64,000 bases of DNA from Trebonia kvetii. GTDB lineage: Bacteria; Actinomycetota; Actinomycetes; Streptosporangiales; Streptosporangiaceae. The stretch lies in contig NZ_RPFW01000005.1 in NCBI RefSeq assembly GCF_007827045.1, positions 81,835 through 145,834 on the forward strand, in the 5' to 3' direction. A model generated the notes under the pieces. It was not told where the DNA came from and ran no database searches. It was given only the letters and a program-made list of their open reading frames with translations. The translations under genes were made by a program, and so were the position numbers. Shown here piece after piece: positions 33,384-42,194 of this stretch; within the stretch, counting starts at the first letter, position 1; the number at the start of each line of letters is the position of its first letter.

Positions 33384-34252
33384 TAAGCGTGGTCTTTCCT
33401 GGTCAGGAACGCCAGGACAGCGTTTTCCCAGGCGGCCTTCTGCTCGATCATCACCCAGTGGCCGCAGTCAGGGAAGATGTGCACCTCCACGTCGGGGATC
33501 GTGCGCATCGGCAGCAGCATCATGTCCACCGGGCTGACCCGGTCATCGCGGCCCCAGGTGATCAGCGTCCTCGCCTTGACCTTGTGCAACATCGCCCAGC
33601 CGGGCGGCGCGTCGGAGTTCCGCGCAGCGCTGGCCATCGCCGCGATGGCCGCCGATCCGTACATCCGGCGGGCGCTCTCCAGCGTCGCCGGGTCCGTGGC
33701 CAGCGCCCAGCGCTCCTCGATCATCTCCTCGGTGACCAGTGCCGGGTTGTACACCATCGAGTGCAGCCAGCGGACCAGCCGCTCCCGGCTGGGTTCGTCA
33801 GTGAACTGGCTCAGCAGCTTGATGCCCTCACCGGGCGACGGGCTGAAGATGTTCGTGCCCATACCGCCGATGGTGACCAGGCGCCGCACCCGGTCCGGGT
33901 GGGCGATCGCCACCGAGGTCGCCGCGAAGCCGCCCATCGAGTTGCCGATGATGTCGACCTGCTGCAGGCCGAGCCCGTCGAGGAAGCGGGGGACCGCCTT
34001 GACCGCCGCGGCCATTGGGTGCTCGTCGGCCGGGTGGCTGACCCCGAATCCGGGGAACTCGAGGATCAGGCAGCGGAAGTGCTCCGCGAGGACCGGCAGG
34101 TTGCCGCGGAAGTTCCGCCAGCCAGTCACCCCGGGACCAGAGCCGTGCAGGAGCAGCAGCGGAGGCCCCTCGCCGGCCTCATGGTAGCGCAGAACGCCCT
34201 GGTCGGTCGTGAGTTCCCGTGCCGTCGAGTCATGGGTCAGCTCTATGAGCAT
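33383..34252 (-). CDS. hsaD: Meta-cleavage product C-C hydrolase, HsaD-like
   Basis: A 289-residue alpha/beta-hydrolase that cleaves the ring-opened product made by HsaC. Oxyanion strand LLLLHGSGPG (~35), nucleophile Ser105 in GNSMGG, acid near Asp235 in GRDDRVSP, and His264 in DCGHW. ATG 34252 gives the family's length; the open frame extends further upstream over operator sequence. First gene of hsaD-E-G-F. Two TTCCC-N7-GGGAA palindromes lie 75-120 bases upstream, shared with divergent hsaB. Confidence 0.93.
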   Translation of the reverse strand: MLIELTHDSTARELTTDQGVLRYHEAGEGPPLLLLHGSGPGVTGWRNFRGNLPVLAEHFRCLILEFPGFGVSHPADEHPMAAAVKAVPRFLDGLGLQQVDIIGNSMGGFAATSVAIAHPDRVRRLVTIGGMGTNIFSPSPGEGIKLLSQFTDEPSRERLVRWLHSMVYNPALVTEEMIEERWALATDPATLESARRMYGSAAIAAMASAARNSDAPPGWAMLHKVKARTLITWGRDDRVSPVDMMLLPMRTIPDVEVHIFPDCGHWVMIEQKAAWENAVLAFLTRKDHA

Positions 34253-34325
34253 ACGTCCGTCCCGTTCGTCGCGATGATGGCCGCTGGCCAAGCTAGCGTT
34301 TGATAACGGACCTTGGAACTGGCCT

Positions 34326-34371
34326 TTCCCGCTCAGCGGGAGACAAGGAAGCCTGTCTCGCTCAGCGGGAA
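34326..34371. promoter_or_regulatory. Paired TTCCC-N7-GGGAA operators, sites 3 and 4
   Basis: Site 3 is TTCCCGCTCAGCGGGAG (34326-34342) and site 4 is TCTCGCTCAGCGGGAA (34356-34371). The GCTCAGC centres are identical and 29 bases apart. They lie in the divergent hsaD/hsaB promoter, so one regulator could control both the hydrolase operon and the reductase. Confidence 0.65.
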
Positions 34372-34422
34372 GCGCCCTCGTGGCCAATGCGGCCTGTTCC
34401 TAGCATTTGGGGAATGGTAGCG

Positions 34423-35013
34423 GTGAGTCCCATGGCCGGTGAGCCTGCGGGCCCTGTCTCTTCTGAGCGGCCTGGCACAATCGCCTCGCCGACCCCTCAG
34501 GCGATGCGGCGCGCGCTCGGCCTGTTCGCGAGCGGCGTCACGATCATCACCGGCCTTGACGACGGTGAGCCGGCGGGCTTCGCCTGCCAGGCCTTCTCGT
34601 CGGTGTCACTTGACCCGCCGATGATCCTGTTCTGCGTCGACCGGGGCAGCAGGAGCTGGCCGCGCATCAGAAGGTCCGGCCGGTTCACCGTGAACGTGCT
34701 CGGCGAGGACCAGGTCGCCCTCTGTGCCCGATTCGGGTCGAAGACGGGCAGCAAGTTCGATGGCCTGGACTGGACGCTGTCCCGCTGGTCCACTCCCGCG
34801 CTGCCCGGCGTGATCCTGCGGGTCCACGCGGAGGTCCAGGATGTCCACGCCGCGGGCGATCACGACGTGGTGATCGGCCTTGTCCGCGAACTGGAACCGG
34901 CACCGGGCGGGCGCCCCCTGGTGTTCTACCGTGGGAAGTTCGGACTTGAACACGACATCCCGCAGGCACTGCTCCCATTCGGCCTGTGGGGCTGGGCCGA
35001 CGACTGGGGATAG
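34423..35013 (+). CDS. hsaB: Flavin reductase component, HsaB-like
   Basis: A 196-residue flavin reductase-like split-barrel protein: MRRALGLFASGVTIITGLDDG, FACQAFSSVSLDPPMILFCVDRGSRSW and GRFTVNVLGEDQ. It would supply reduced flavin to the HsaA-like oxygenase. GTG 34423 has GGGGA nine bases upstream; ATG 34414 in the same frame is too close to that site. Divergent from hsaD, separated from hsaA by ~4 kb, which differs from the usual adjacent hsaA/hsaB. No other two-component oxygenase is seen in the window, so the pairing is likely. Confidence 0.88.
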   Translation: MSPMAGEPAGPVSSERPGTIASPTPQAMRRALGLFASGVTIITGLDDGEPAGFACQAFSSVSLDPPMILFCVDRGSRSWPRIRRSGRFTVNVLGEDQVALCARFGSKTGSKFDGLDWTLSRWSTPALPGVILRVHAEVQDVHAAGDHDVVIGLVRELEPAPGGRPLVFYRGKFGLEHDIPQALLPFGLWGWADDWG

Positions 35014-35322
35014 GCAAGGCCATCGAAGTCGCGGCCGCCCCTTGCGCCCGGGTAGAACTGCACGAGGGCACAGCTAGCGCCTGGCACACCGGCTGTCACG
35101 ACGCCCACGGCTCCCTGCCCGCGCTCACGTCGCTTGGCCCCGCATGCGTGGCGCCGTCAAGTCCTTCAAAACCTCCCAGTAGGCGGGAGGTTTTGAGAAG
35201 TCTTCTCACTAGGTGGGATTGAGCCAAGCCGCTCCAGGGATGCGCGGTCTACCGTCCGGTGCATCAACGACTGCGGCCGCCCCCGGAAAAGCGGCCGCCG
35301 CACCCCTAGGAGGCGTCCGACG
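35014..35322. promoter_or_regulatory. 309-bp region upstream of the third MFS gene
   Basis: No gene seen. It holds two TTCCC-N7-GGGAA-like sites (35173-35189, CTCCC/GGGAG; 35203-35219, TTCTC/GGGAT) spaced 30 bases apart, like the hsaD/hsaB pair. A perfect GCGGCCGC...GCGGCCGC hairpin with a 10-base loop (35273-35298) ends about ten bases before the AGGAGG of the MFS gene and could affect its translation. Confidence 0.55.
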
Positions 35323-36822
35323 ATGAGCACCATCCAGGGCAGCACTGCCGCTCCTAGAGCGCGCGGGTGGGATGCCCGCCTCGCGCTCTCTCTGTTCTTC
35401 ATCACCATGGTGATGGAGATTGTCTCCCTCAGTTATGCAAAGGTAGCCACGGCGCTGCCACAGATCATGACCACTTTCCACACCACGCAGAGCGGCTGGC
35501 TGCTGACTAGCTCACTGCTCGTCGGCGCGGTGTCAAGCCCGCTGCTCGGCAAGCTGGCCGACCTGTACGGGAAGCGGCGGGTCCTGCTGGCCACGATCGC
35601 CGTCGGCTGGATCGGCTCCATCCTCGCTGCGATCGCGCCGACCTTCGGCCTCCTGATCGCCGGGCGGGCGCTGCAGGGCGCGCTGATCCCGTGCATGTTC
35701 CTCAGCTATTCGCTCATCCGCGACGTCTACCCGCCCCGGACGGTGCCGTTCGCGGTGAGCATCGCCACCGCGGGCCTAGGGGTCGCCTCGGTGCCTGTTC
35801 CGTTCCTGAACGGCTGGCTGATCGACACGTGGGGCTGGCGCTCGATCTTCTGGTTCGATGTCTTGTGGCTCACCGTCATGGCCCCGGCCATCTACCTGAC
35901 GACGCCTGAAACGCCGTTGCGCAAGAAGTCGCGTCTCGACCTGCTCGGCTTCCTGCTGCTCGGCGGAGGGGCGGCCGGGGTGCTCGTCGGGGTGAGTTTC
36001 GGCCAGCAGTGGGGCTGGTCGTCCGGCTCAACCCTGGGATTCATCGGGGCCGGGCTAGCGCTGCTCGCCGCTTGGTGGCTCTCCGCGCGGCGCATGAGCG
36101 AGCCGCTCATCGACATCTCCCTGATCTCCCGCCGACCGATACTCGGGGCTGCGGTCGGGTCCGGTATCACCTACGGAGTCACGGTCCTCAGCTCCACCAT
36201 GCTGCCGCTGCTGGCCGAGATCCCGCGGCTCGCGGGCGGCGACTACGGGCTCGGCTTCTCGCCGTTCCGCTTCGCGGAGATCGGCGCGCCGAACGCGGCC
36301 GCGCTGGTGGTGGGCGGAATCCTCACCGGGTTCCTCATGCGCCGGATCTCACCCAGGATCACGATGGCGACAGGCCTGCTGATCCAGGCAGTCGGCGCGC
36401 TGTTCCTCGCCTTCTGGCACTCTACGGCCCCCGAGCTGATCATCCTGGCGTGCGTGGTCGGGCTCGGTTCCGGGCTCGGGTACGCGTCCACACCCAACAT
36501 GGTGATCGCTAACACCCCAGCCCACGAGCAGGCATCCACATCCAGCGTCGTGCAGATCTGCCAGACCGGCCTCTCGGCTTGCATGCCGGTCGCGCTGTTC
36601 GTGATCTTGGCGGCCAATGTCCGCGCGGTGTTCGCGGGCACTCCGATCTACTCCGGCACCGGATACCAGGACGGCTGGTTCCTGATGACAGGGCTGGCCC
36701 TATTCGGCTCGCTGCTGCTTGTGACGGTGTTCCGCACCCGGTCGGAGCCCGTGGTGGAGGAGTCCCTGGTCGCCGCCACGGCGGTGGCGACGGCGGCCGA
36801 AGGCGCGGGAACTGCCCAGTGA
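35323..36822 (+). CDS. MFS transporter, DHA2-like
   Basis: A 499-residue permease with about 14 hydrophobic segments. The loop motif GKLADLYGKRRV follows TM2. ATG 35323 has a near-perfect TAGGAGG. It lies between hsaB and kshA on the plus strand, under paired operators like those of the hsa genes, so steroid-like uptake or efflux is a reasonable role. Most similar in layout to the permeases at 8018 and 24414. Confidence 0.9.
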   Translation: MSTIQGSTAAPRARGWDARLALSLFFITMVMEIVSLSYAKVATALPQIMTTFHTTQSGWLLTSSLLVGAVSSPLLGKLADLYGKRRVLLATIAVGWIGSILAAIAPTFGLLIAGRALQGALIPCMFLSYSLIRDVYPPRTVPFAVSIATAGLGVASVPVPFLNGWLIDTWGWRSIFWFDVLWLTVMAPAIYLTTPETPLRKKSRLDLLGFLLLGGGAAGVLVGVSFGQQWGWSSGSTLGFIGAGLALLAAWWLSARRMSEPLIDISLISRRPILGAAVGSGITYGVTVLSSTMLPLLAEIPRLAGGDYGLGFSPFRFAEIGAPNAAALVVGGILTGFLMRRISPRITMATGLLIQAVGALFLAFWHSTAPELIILACVVGLGSGLGYASTPNMVIANTPAHEQASTSSVVQICQTGLSACMPVALFVILAANVRAVFAGTPIYSGTGYQDGWFLMTGLALFGSLLLVTVFRTRSEPVVEESLVAATAVATAAEGAGTAQ

Positions 36823-36824
36823 GT

Positions 36825-36870
36825 GGGAACGAGGCTTTCCCGGCGGCGGTGCGCTTTCCAGTATGAAAGC
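36825..36870. promoter_or_regulatory. Inverted repeats between MFS and kshA
   Basis: GGGAA-N7-TTCCC (36825-36841) has the operator half-sites in the opposite order; GCTTTC-CAGTAT-GAAAGC (36853-36870) is a perfect six-base palindrome. Either could terminate the MFS transcript or control kshA. Confidence 0.35.
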
Positions 36871-36942
36871 CGGGGACAGTCTCGCCTGGCCGCCTGACCG
36901 GCGGCGGCTCGTGCCCGATCAGCTTCAGATGTGGAGGAGAAG

Positions 36943-38106
36943 ATGACGTCAGAAGATGACGACGTACGCGTCATCGACGCCGGCGCGCCGCCCGCCCGGT
37001 ACGCGCGGGGCTGGCACTGCCTGGGACTCGCCGACAGCTTCCGCGACGGGAAACCGCACGCTGTGCATGCCTTCGGTACCAAGCTGGTGGTGTTCGCCGA
37101 CAGCGCCGGCCGGCTCAACGTGCTGAACGGCTACTGTCCGCACATGGGCGGCGACCTCACGCAGGGAACGGTGAAGGGCGACGAGGTCGCCTGCCCGTTC
37201 CACGACTGGCGGTGGTCGGGCTCGGGCCGCTGCGCCAGCATCCCTTATGCCCGCCGGGTGCCGCCGCGCGCCAGGACGAGGGCGTGGACCGTCCTTGAGG
37301 AGAACAGGCAGCTCTTCGTCTATCACGACCCGCAGGGCAATCCCCCGCCGCCGGAAGTGACGATCCCCAGGATCGACGCGGCGTTCTCCGACGAGTGGTC
37401 GGACTGGACGTGGAACTCGGTGCTGATCGAGGGCGCGAACTGCCGGGAAATCGTCGACAACGTGGTCGACATGGCCCACTTCTTCTACGTGCACTACGCA
37501 TTCCCTGTGTACTTCAAGAATGTCTTCGAGGGGCACATCGCCACGCAGTACATGAACTCGAAGGCACGCGACGACATCTCGTTCGGCTCGAACTACACCA
37601 AGGCGGAGGGCGAGGAAGAGCGGGTCGGCAAGTCCGACGCCTCCTACTTCGGCCCGTCCTACATGATCGACTGGCTGCACGGGTCGAACGGCCTGATCGA
37701 CACCGAGACCGTCCTGATCAACTGCCACTACCCGGTGACGCCCACCAGCTTCGTGCTCCAGTGGGGCTGCATCGTGAAGAAGGTCCCCGGCCGGCCCGAT
37801 GAGGAGGCGAACGAGATCGCCGCGGCGACCGCGAAGGGGGTCGAGGTCGGATTCCTTCAGGACGTCGAGATCTGGAAGAACAAGACCAGGATCGACAACC
37901 CGCTGCTGTGCGAGGAAGACGGCCCCGTCTACCAGCTCCGCCGCTGGTACGAGCAGTTCTACGTGGACGTCGAGGACGTAACTCCGGAGATGACCAACCG
38001 TTTCGAGTTCGAGCTCGACACCGAGCGGGCCATCGAATTCTGGCAGAAGGAAGTCGCGGAAAACCTCGCGCGGCAGAACGGCGTGGCTGTCAGCCCCCTC
38101 GGATGA
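36943..38106 (+). CDS. kshA: 3-ketosteroid 9-alpha-hydroxylase oxygenase, KshA-like
   Basis: A 387-residue Rieske non-heme iron oxygenase. Rieske ligands CPHMGGD and CPFHDW lie around residues 65-87; the mononuclear iron site is DNVVDMAHFFYVH near 173-184. With a reductase it hydroxylates C9 of 3-ketosteroids, which with 1,2-dehydrogenation opens ring B. ATG 36943 follows GGAGGAG; GTG 36931 would overlap that site. Followed by a Zn-ribbon gene and the KshB-like reductase, a fitting operon. Confidence 0.93.
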   Translation: MTSEDDDVRVIDAGAPPARYARGWHCLGLADSFRDGKPHAVHAFGTKLVVFADSAGRLNVLNGYCPHMGGDLTQGTVKGDEVACPFHDWRWSGSGRCASIPYARRVPPRARTRAWTVLEENRQLFVYHDPQGNPPPPEVTIPRIDAAFSDEWSDWTWNSVLIEGANCREIVDNVVDMAHFFYVHYAFPVYFKNVFEGHIATQYMNSKARDDISFGSNYTKAEGEEERVGKSDASYFGPSYMIDWLHGSNGLIDTETVLINCHYPVTPTSFVLQWGCIVKKVPGRPDEEANEIAAATAKGVEVGFLQDVEIWKNKTRIDNPLLCEEDGPVYQLRRWYEQFYVDVEDVTPEMTNRFEFELDTERAIEFWQKEVAENLARQNGVAVSPLG

Positions 38107-38197
38107 CCTGCCGCCCGATCGGGGTGACCGCGGTGCCCCCGCGGTCACCCCGATGCCATGTCGCGGCACAAGGAAGCCCCAGGAAGGAGCGTCGCCG

Positions 38198-38425
38198 TTG
38201 CAACCGCTGTCCTGCCGCCGGTGCGGCACGGCCGTGCTCGTGGAGAAGTACAGCCTCGCCCACACGTCGGTACAGTGGCCTGATGACTCGCGGGTCTGCC
38301 CGGAGTTCGCGGAACGAGTCGCCGTCAGCGGGCGGCCCGCCACGGCCATCATCCCCACCTGCCTGCAACTGCGCGACTCGATCGAGGACGCGGTCCGCGC
38401 CGGCGTGCTTGGAGTGCAGGACTGA
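38198..38425 (+). CDS. Small zinc-ribbon-like protein between kshA and kshB
   Basis: 75 residues beginning at TTG 38198 after AAGGAG. It has CRRCG near the N-terminus and two further Cys (RVCPEF, IPTCLQL), so a zinc or redox site is possible, then a short helix RDSIEDAVRAG. Its stop shares a base with the kshB start (TGATG), so it is translationally coupled to the reductase. No known Ksh subunit matches; it may aid assembly or electron transfer. Confidence 0.7.
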   Translation: MQPLSCRRCGTAVLVEKYSLAHTSVQWPDDSRVCPEFAERVAVSGRPATAIIPTCLQLRDSIEDAVRAGVLGVQD

Positions 38426-39471
38426 TGCCATCGTCGCCCGTACACCGGCTGCGCGTCGCCAGTGTCGTCCGCGAGACGCACGACAGCGTGTCCGTCGCCT
38501 TCGACGTGCCCGTCCACCTTGCCGACCGGTTCCTCCACCTTCCCGGGCAGTTCCTCACCCTGCGCGTCCCGGTGCCTGGCGGGGGCTGGGCGGCCCGCTG
38601 CTACTCACTGTCAAGCGCGCCCGGTGACGGGCCGCCCACCATCACCGTGAAGCGGGTCAGGGACGGGCTCGCGTCGAACTGGATCTGCGATTCGCTCACG
38701 CCGGGCAGCGAGGTCGAGGTGCTGCTGCCCGCGGGCGCCTTCGTGCCCCGGGAGGAGCACGAGGATCTCCTGCTGCTAGCCGGCGGCAGCGGGATCACGC
38801 CGATCATGTCCATCCTGCGCGCCCGGATGGCGCGCCAGGGCACGAGGGCCGTGCTCATCTACGCCAACAGGGACGAGCGCTCGGTGATCTTCGCCGACGA
38901 GCTTCGCAAGCTTAGCGCGGGTCACCCCGGCAGGCTGCTCGTGATCCACCTGCTCGAGAGCGTGCAGGGCCTGCCCACGGTCGATCAGCTCGCCAGGCTC
39001 TGCGCACCGTTCGCCTCGGCGGACGCGGCGCTGATCTGCGGACCCGGTCCGTTCATGGACGCCGTCGCCGCAGCGCTCGCCCGGGCAGGGATGGCGGGTG
39101 AACGGGTACTGACGGAGAAGTTCCGCTCGCTCGAGTCTGACCCGTTCGCCCTGCCGGAGCCCGCCGCACAGGCGGGGGAAGGCGCTGACGCGGGCGCGGG
39201 CGCGACGGTCGACGTCGAGCTTGACGGCGAGCGCAGGACCCTCGACTGGCCGGCCCAGACGCTCCTGCTCGACCTGCTGCGCGCCAACGGACTCGACGCG
39301 CCGTTCTCCTGCCGCGAGGGCGCGTGCAGCGCCTGCGCCTGCCGCCTGCTCGCCGGCGAGGTCAAGATGCTGCGGAACGAGGTCCTCGAGGAGGAGGACC
39401 TCGCGGACGGCTACATCCTGGCGTGCCAGTCGCTGCCCGTCTCCGACCACGTCGAGGTTACGTACAACTGA
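38425..39471 (+). CDS. kshB: 3-ketosteroid 9-alpha-hydroxylase reductase, KshB-like
   Basis: A 348-residue flavin and iron-sulfur reductase that passes electrons from NADH to KshA. FAD motif RCYSLSS near residue 58, NAD motif GGSGITP near 121, ICGPGPFMD near 205, and a C-terminal plant-type [2Fe-2S] domain with CREGACSACAC (295-305) and a fourth Cys near 333. Immediately downstream of, and overlapping, the Zn-ribbon gene and in line with kshA. Confidence 0.93.
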   Translation: MPSSPVHRLRVASVVRETHDSVSVAFDVPVHLADRFLHLPGQFLTLRVPVPGGGWAARCYSLSSAPGDGPPTITVKRVRDGLASNWICDSLTPGSEVEVLLPAGAFVPREEHEDLLLLAGGSGITPIMSILRARMARQGTRAVLIYANRDERSVIFADELRKLSAGHPGRLLVIHLLESVQGLPTVDQLARLCAPFASADAALICGPGPFMDAVAAALARAGMAGERVLTEKFRSLESDPFALPEPAAQAGEGADAGAGATVDVELDGERRTLDWPAQTLLLDLLRANGLDAPFSCREGACSACACRLLAGEVKMLRNEVLEEEDLADGYILACQSLPVSDHVEVTYN

Positions 39472-39531
39472 CCAGTCCGCGATGGCTGCTGCTTCCCGGG
39501 GACCTTACGGGCGACGCCAGCCGGTCATGAT

Positions 39532-40467
39532 CTACAGCGCGAGGCCGGACAGGCCCGCGAGGTCGGCCGCGGTCAGCGTCCACGCCGAGGCGGCGGCGTT
39601 GGCGCGCACCTGCTCGGGGGTGGTCGCTCCCGCGATGACCGACGCGACGCCGTCCTGGGCGTTCAGCCAGGCGATGGCCAGTTCGAGCACAGTGTGGCCT
39701 CGCTGCTCGGCGAATGCGGTGAGTCCCTCCACGCGAGCGAAGTTGTCGTCGGTGACGACCTTCCCGGCGAAGAACGAGAGCCTGTCGAAGCGCGAGCCGC
39801 TGGGGAACTCCCGGCCGCGCCGGTACTTGCCGGTGAGCATGCCCGAGGCAAGCGGGAAGTAAGGCACGATCCCGACCTTGCTCGCCCTGGCCGCGGGCAC
39901 GACCTCGCGCTCAACCTCGCGGTTGAGCAGGTTCCACTCGATTTGGGTGCCGCAGAACCTGGTAAGCGAGGCGGCGCCCGCGACGCCCGCGGCGATCTCG
40001 ATCTGCTTGGCGGTCACGTTGGATGACGCGATGTGCAGCACCTTGCCCTGCCGCACCAGGTCGTCGAGGGTCTCGAGCGCCTCGTCGACCGGCGCCTCCA
40101 CATCGGGGTAGTGCTGGTAGTACAGGTCGATCCGGTCGGTGCGCAGGCGGCGCAGGCTGCCCTCGCACGCGTCGAGTATGCGCCGCCGCAGCGCGCCCGG
40201 CTGGTACGGCTCGTCCTTGGGCCTCGGCAGGAACTTGGTCGCGATAACGACCTCGTCCCGGCGCCCGCCGAGCGAAGCACCGATGAACTCCTCGGACGCG
40301 CCCTGACCGTACATTTCGGCGGTGTCCAGGTGGGTGATCCCGGCGTCGAGCGCCGCGCGGATCACGGCAGCGCTCGCGTCCAGGTCGAGCTTCATGCCGA
40401 AGTTGTTGCAACCAAGGCCGATCACCGACAGTACAGGGCCGTCACCGCCAAGCTGGCGTGTCTCCAC
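39532..40467 (-). CDS. Aldo/keto reductase
   Basis: A 311-residue (beta/alpha)8 NADPH oxidoreductase: catalytic Asp/Tyr in LDTAEMYGQG, Lys in ATKF, His in YYQHYPD, and IAGATTPEQV near the C-terminus. Convergent with kshB and divergent from the KstD-type gene. Its promoter contains a weak KstR2-like half-match (TAGCGCTTG at 40511-40519) and a TTCCC-N7-GGGAA-type palindrome. Probably reduces or oxidises a steroid-like ketone or alcohol. Confidence 0.9.
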   Translation of the reverse strand: METRQLGGDGPVLSVIGLGCNNFGMKLDLDASAAVIRAALDAGITHLDTAEMYGQGASEEFIGASLGGRRDEVVIATKFLPRPKDEPYQPGALRRRILDACEGSLRRLRTDRIDLYYQHYPDVEAPVDEALETLDDLVRQGKVLHIASSNVTAKQIEIAAGVAGAASLTRFCGTQIEWNLLNREVEREVVPAARASKVGIVPYFPLASGMLTGKYRRGREFPSGSRFDRLSFFAGKVVTDDNFARVEGLTAFAEQRGHTVLELAIAWLNAQDGVASVIAGATTPEQVRANAAASAWTLTAADLAGLSGLAL

Positions 40468-40571
40468 CGTTACCTCCTTAGCCGATACCCGCGCGAAAAT
40501 GCTACCAATCTAGCGCTTGCCCAATCGAACCACCCCTGACCCAACCGATTGGCAAGTGGCGACGAGCGAGC

Positions 40572-40588
40572 CTCCCGCCTGGCGGGAA
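40572..40588. promoter_or_regulatory. TTCCC-N7-GGGAA-type operator, site 7
   Basis: CTCCCGCCTGGCGGGAA, with perfect CCCGC/GCGGG arms, lies midway between the divergent aldo/keto reductase (start 40467) and KstD-type (start 40651) genes. Confidence 0.58.
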
Positions 40589-40650
40589 GGCGCATGGCAG
40601 GTGCCGCCCGGCGCTGACACAGTGGCCTCAGGACACGAACAGGAGGACCG

Positions 40651-42180
40651 GTGAACTGGAACGACGAGGTTGACGTGCTGGTCGCGGGCTCGGGTGCCGG
40701 GCTCGTCGGCGCCTACACCGCCGCGCGCGAAGGACTGCGCGTGGCCGTGGTCGAAGCGACAGGCAAGTTCGGCGGCACGACCGCGTACTCGGGCGGCGGC
40801 ATCTGGTACCCGGCCAATCCCGTGCTGCGCCGGGCCGGCGTGGAAGACAGCGTCGAGGAGGCGATCGATTACTACCGCGGGGTGGTCGGCGACCGGACGC
40901 CGCGCGAGTTGCAGGATACCTACCTGCGCCGGGGCCCTCAGCTCATCGAGTACCTCGAAAAGGACCCCAACTTCGAGTTCACCCCGCTGCCCTGGCCCGA
41001 CTACTTCGGCAAGGCCCCTAAGGCCCGGCTCGACGGGCAGCGGCACATGACCCCTTCGCCGCTGGCCGCCGCCGCGCTCGGCGGCCTGCGCGCCTCACTG
41101 CGCGGTCCGCTTGATACCGACCGGCTCGGCACGCCGCCGCCGGACACCCTGATCGGGGGGCAGGCGCTGATCGGCAGGCTGCTGCTCGCCCTTGCCCAGT
41201 ACCCGCACGCCGCCATGTACCTGAACGCGCAGCTCACCGAGCTCGTCGTCACGGACGGGCAGGTGACGGGAGCGATCGTCGAGCGAGAGGGCGCGCGCGT
41301 CGCCATCCGCGCCCGCCGCGGGGTGCTGCTCGCGGCCGGCGGTTTCGAGGCCAGCGACGAGCTGCGCGGGCGCTACGGCGTGCCAGGCGCCGCCCGCGAC
41401 ACCATGGGCGTGCCCGCCAACCAGGGCCGGGCGCTCGAGGCCGCGCTCGCGGTCGGCGCCGACACCGACCTGATGGACCAGGCGTGGTGGTCTCCCGGCC
41501 TGATCCACCCCGATGGTCGCGCGGCGTTCGCGCTATGGTTCACCGGCGGCATTTTCGTGGATCAGGACGGCCGCAGGTTCGTCAACGAGTCCGCTCCCTA
41601 TGACCGCATCGGACGCGCGGTCATCGCCAGGCTGGAGAAGGAAACGCTCACCCTGCCGTACTGGATGATCTACGACGACAGGGAGGGCGAGGTGCCGCCG
41701 GTCAAGGCGAGCAACGTCTCGATGGTCGAGCCGGAAAGGTACGTCGCGGCGAGCCTGTGGCACACGGCAGACACGCTGGAAGAGCTTGCGGCGAAGATCG
41801 GCGTTCCCGCCGCGAACCTGACGGCGACGGTCGGCCGGTTCAACGAGATCTGCGCCAAGGGCGTCGACCCTGACTTCGGTCGCGGCGACGAGGCCTACGA
41901 CCGGGCGTTCTCTGGCGGCGAGCCGCCCCTGGTCCCGATCGAGCGGGGGCCGTTCCACGCGGCAGCTTTCGGGATTTCCGACCTTGGCACCAAGGGCGGC
42001 CTGCGCACCGACCCGCACGCCCGGGTACTCGCCGCGAGCGGGGCGCCGATCCCCGGGCTGTACGCGTCGGGCAACACGATGGCCGCGGTCAGCGGCACGG
42101 CCTACCCGGCCGGCGGCAACCCTATCGGGGCCTCGATGCTGTTCAGCCACCTCGCCGCGCTCCACGTGCTCAACCGGTGA
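40651..42180 (+). CDS. 3-ketosteroid delta-1-dehydrogenase-type flavoprotein
   Basis: A 509-residue flavoenzyme of the KstD family, which removes hydrogens at C1/C2 of 3-ketosteroids. FAD motif VAGSGAGLVGAYTA near residue 12, GGTTAYSGGGIWYP, a Tyr in PWPDYF (equivalent to KstD Tyr119), RFVNESAPYDR, and YPAGGNPIG near the C-terminus (the YPGxG substrate motif with Ala for Gly). GTG 40651 follows AGGAGG. Followed 14 bases later by a ketosteroid isomerase gene. A canonical KstD paralogue is at 45016. Confidence 0.88.
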   Translation: MNWNDEVDVLVAGSGAGLVGAYTAAREGLRVAVVEATGKFGGTTAYSGGGIWYPANPVLRRAGVEDSVEEAIDYYRGVVGDRTPRELQDTYLRRGPQLIEYLEKDPNFEFTPLPWPDYFGKAPKARLDGQRHMTPSPLAAAALGGLRASLRGPLDTDRLGTPPPDTLIGGQALIGRLLLALAQYPHAAMYLNAQLTELVVTDGQVTGAIVEREGARVAIRARRGVLLAAGGFEASDELRGRYGVPGAARDTMGVPANQGRALEAALAVGADTDLMDQAWWSPGLIHPDGRAAFALWFTGGIFVDQDGRRFVNESAPYDRIGRAVIARLEKETLTLPYWMIYDDREGEVPPVKASNVSMVEPERYVAASLWHTADTLEELAAKIGVPAANLTATVGRFNEICAKGVDPDFGRGDEAYDRAFSGGEPPLVPIERGPFHAAAFGISDLGTKGGLRTDPHARVLAASGAPIPGLYASGNTMAAVSGTAYPAGGNPIGASMLFSHLAALHVLNR

Positions 42181-42194
42181 GGAGACTGACTTCA

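Noticed and set aside
40508..40521. A sixth KstR2-like box before the aldo/keto reductase
   Set aside because: ATCTAGCGCTTGCC deviates from the consensus at two fixed positions (Ala-side CTAG for CAAG, final C for T); mentioned only as a weak half-match.
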